From Lamellibrachia columna (Eukaryota > Annelida > Polychaeta > Sabellida > Siboglinidae): a stretch of 64,000 bases of DNA. The notes beneath the pieces were generated by a model. It had not been told where the DNA came from. It made no database searches and saw only the letters and a list, made by a program, of their open reading frames with translations. The translations under genes were made by a program, and so were the position numbers. Where the stretch lies: assembly GCA_963662155.1 (NCBI GenBank), contig OY759271.1, positions 38,354,345 to 38,418,344 on the forward strand. The letters run 5' to 3'. Every line of letters begins with the position of its first letter. Positions within the stretch are counted from its first letter, which is position 1. Shown here one piece after another: positions 63,701 through 64,000 of the stretch.

Positions 63701-64000
63701 ATAGTACAGGGACATTGTTAACATCCATTCTAATAGTACAGGGACATTGCTAACATCCATTCTAATAGTACAGGGGCATTGTTAACATCCATTCTAATAG
63801 TGCAGAGACATTGCTAACATCCATTCTAATATTACAGGGACATTGCTAACATCCATTCTAATAGTATAGGGACATTGTTAACATCCATTCTAATAGTACA
63901 GGGACATTGCTAACATCCATTCTAATATTACAGGGACATTGCTAACATCCATTATAATAGTACAGGGGCATTGTTAACATCCATTCTAATATTATAGGCG
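60735..64000. repeat. 32-bp minisatellite, over 100 copies, fucosyltransferase intron 2, runs off right edge
   Basis: The unit is CATCCATTCTAATAGTACAG plus GGACATTGTTAA. It has recurring variants (TATAGGG, TACAGGGGC, TATAGGC(A/G)C, TTGCTAAC, TTGTTGAC, ATATTACAG). It starts about 30 bases after the exon 2 donor with ACCCATTCTAATAG. Some blocks of variants recur hundreds of bases apart. Every unit holds a stop in most frames, so no long frame arises. Confidence 0.96.

Overview
This is a stretch of a metazoan, intron-rich and AT-rich nuclear genome, most likely a marine invertebrate. The case rests on three things: spliced genes with GT-AG introns up to about 5.8 kb, animal-specific gene families (CECR2, a QSER1/PRR12-type DUF4211 protein, an alpha-1,3-fucosyltransferase), and LINE, Penelope-like and uncharacterised repeat families typical of molluscs, cnidarians, brachiopods or lancelets. 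The exact phylum cannot be fixed from sequence alone. No rRNA, tRNA or CRISPR array was recognised.

Layout. (1) 911-5649, minus strand: the first six coding exons of CECR2 (407 codons, all junctions in frame). The bromodomain part lies beyond the left edge. (2) 7090-11160, minus: a broken non-LTR retrotransposon with endonuclease, reverse transcriptase and a C-terminal zinc finger. (3) 14647-45604, plus: a complete 12-exon gene for a 918-residue QSER1/PRR12-like protein, whose reading frame closes exactly across all junctions. Nine of its eleven introns carry a minisatellite with its own unit (64, 20, 51, 76, 32, 15, 26, 33, 40 or 54 bp). Intron 8 also holds an L2/CR1-type LINE 3' end, itself interrupted by a small Penelope-like remnant with inverted ends and a target-site duplication. 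(4) 46450-49385, downstream of that gene: 24-bp and 23-bp arrays. (5) 50039-53380, minus: a broken copy of a large uncharacterised invertebrate protein family ending in a cysteine cluster, peppered with four minisatellites that are each amplified from its own coding sequence. A LINE endonuclease fragment abuts it. (6) 57276-60706, plus: the first two exons of an alpha-1,3-fucosyltransferase (GT10). Its introns hold a 58-bp array and a 32-bp array that runs off the right edge.

About 37% of the window is minisatellite. The very long open frames inside the arrays (up to 1675 codons, on both strands) are products of repeat periodicity in introns and flanks, not genes.

The most unusual theme is minisatellite birth from coding DNA. 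The CECR2 exon 6 end with its splice donor has been copied four times as potential 45-nt mini-exons, alternately open and stop-containing. Four arrays in the 50-53 kb pseudogene are copies of local protein-coding segments. The 15-bp array in the LINE appears to start at its own conserved LHWLP segment. A second theme is arrays that multiply candidate regulatory motifs: 23 units carrying 17 CACGTG and 14 TGAGTCA sites in intron 3 of the QSER1-like gene.
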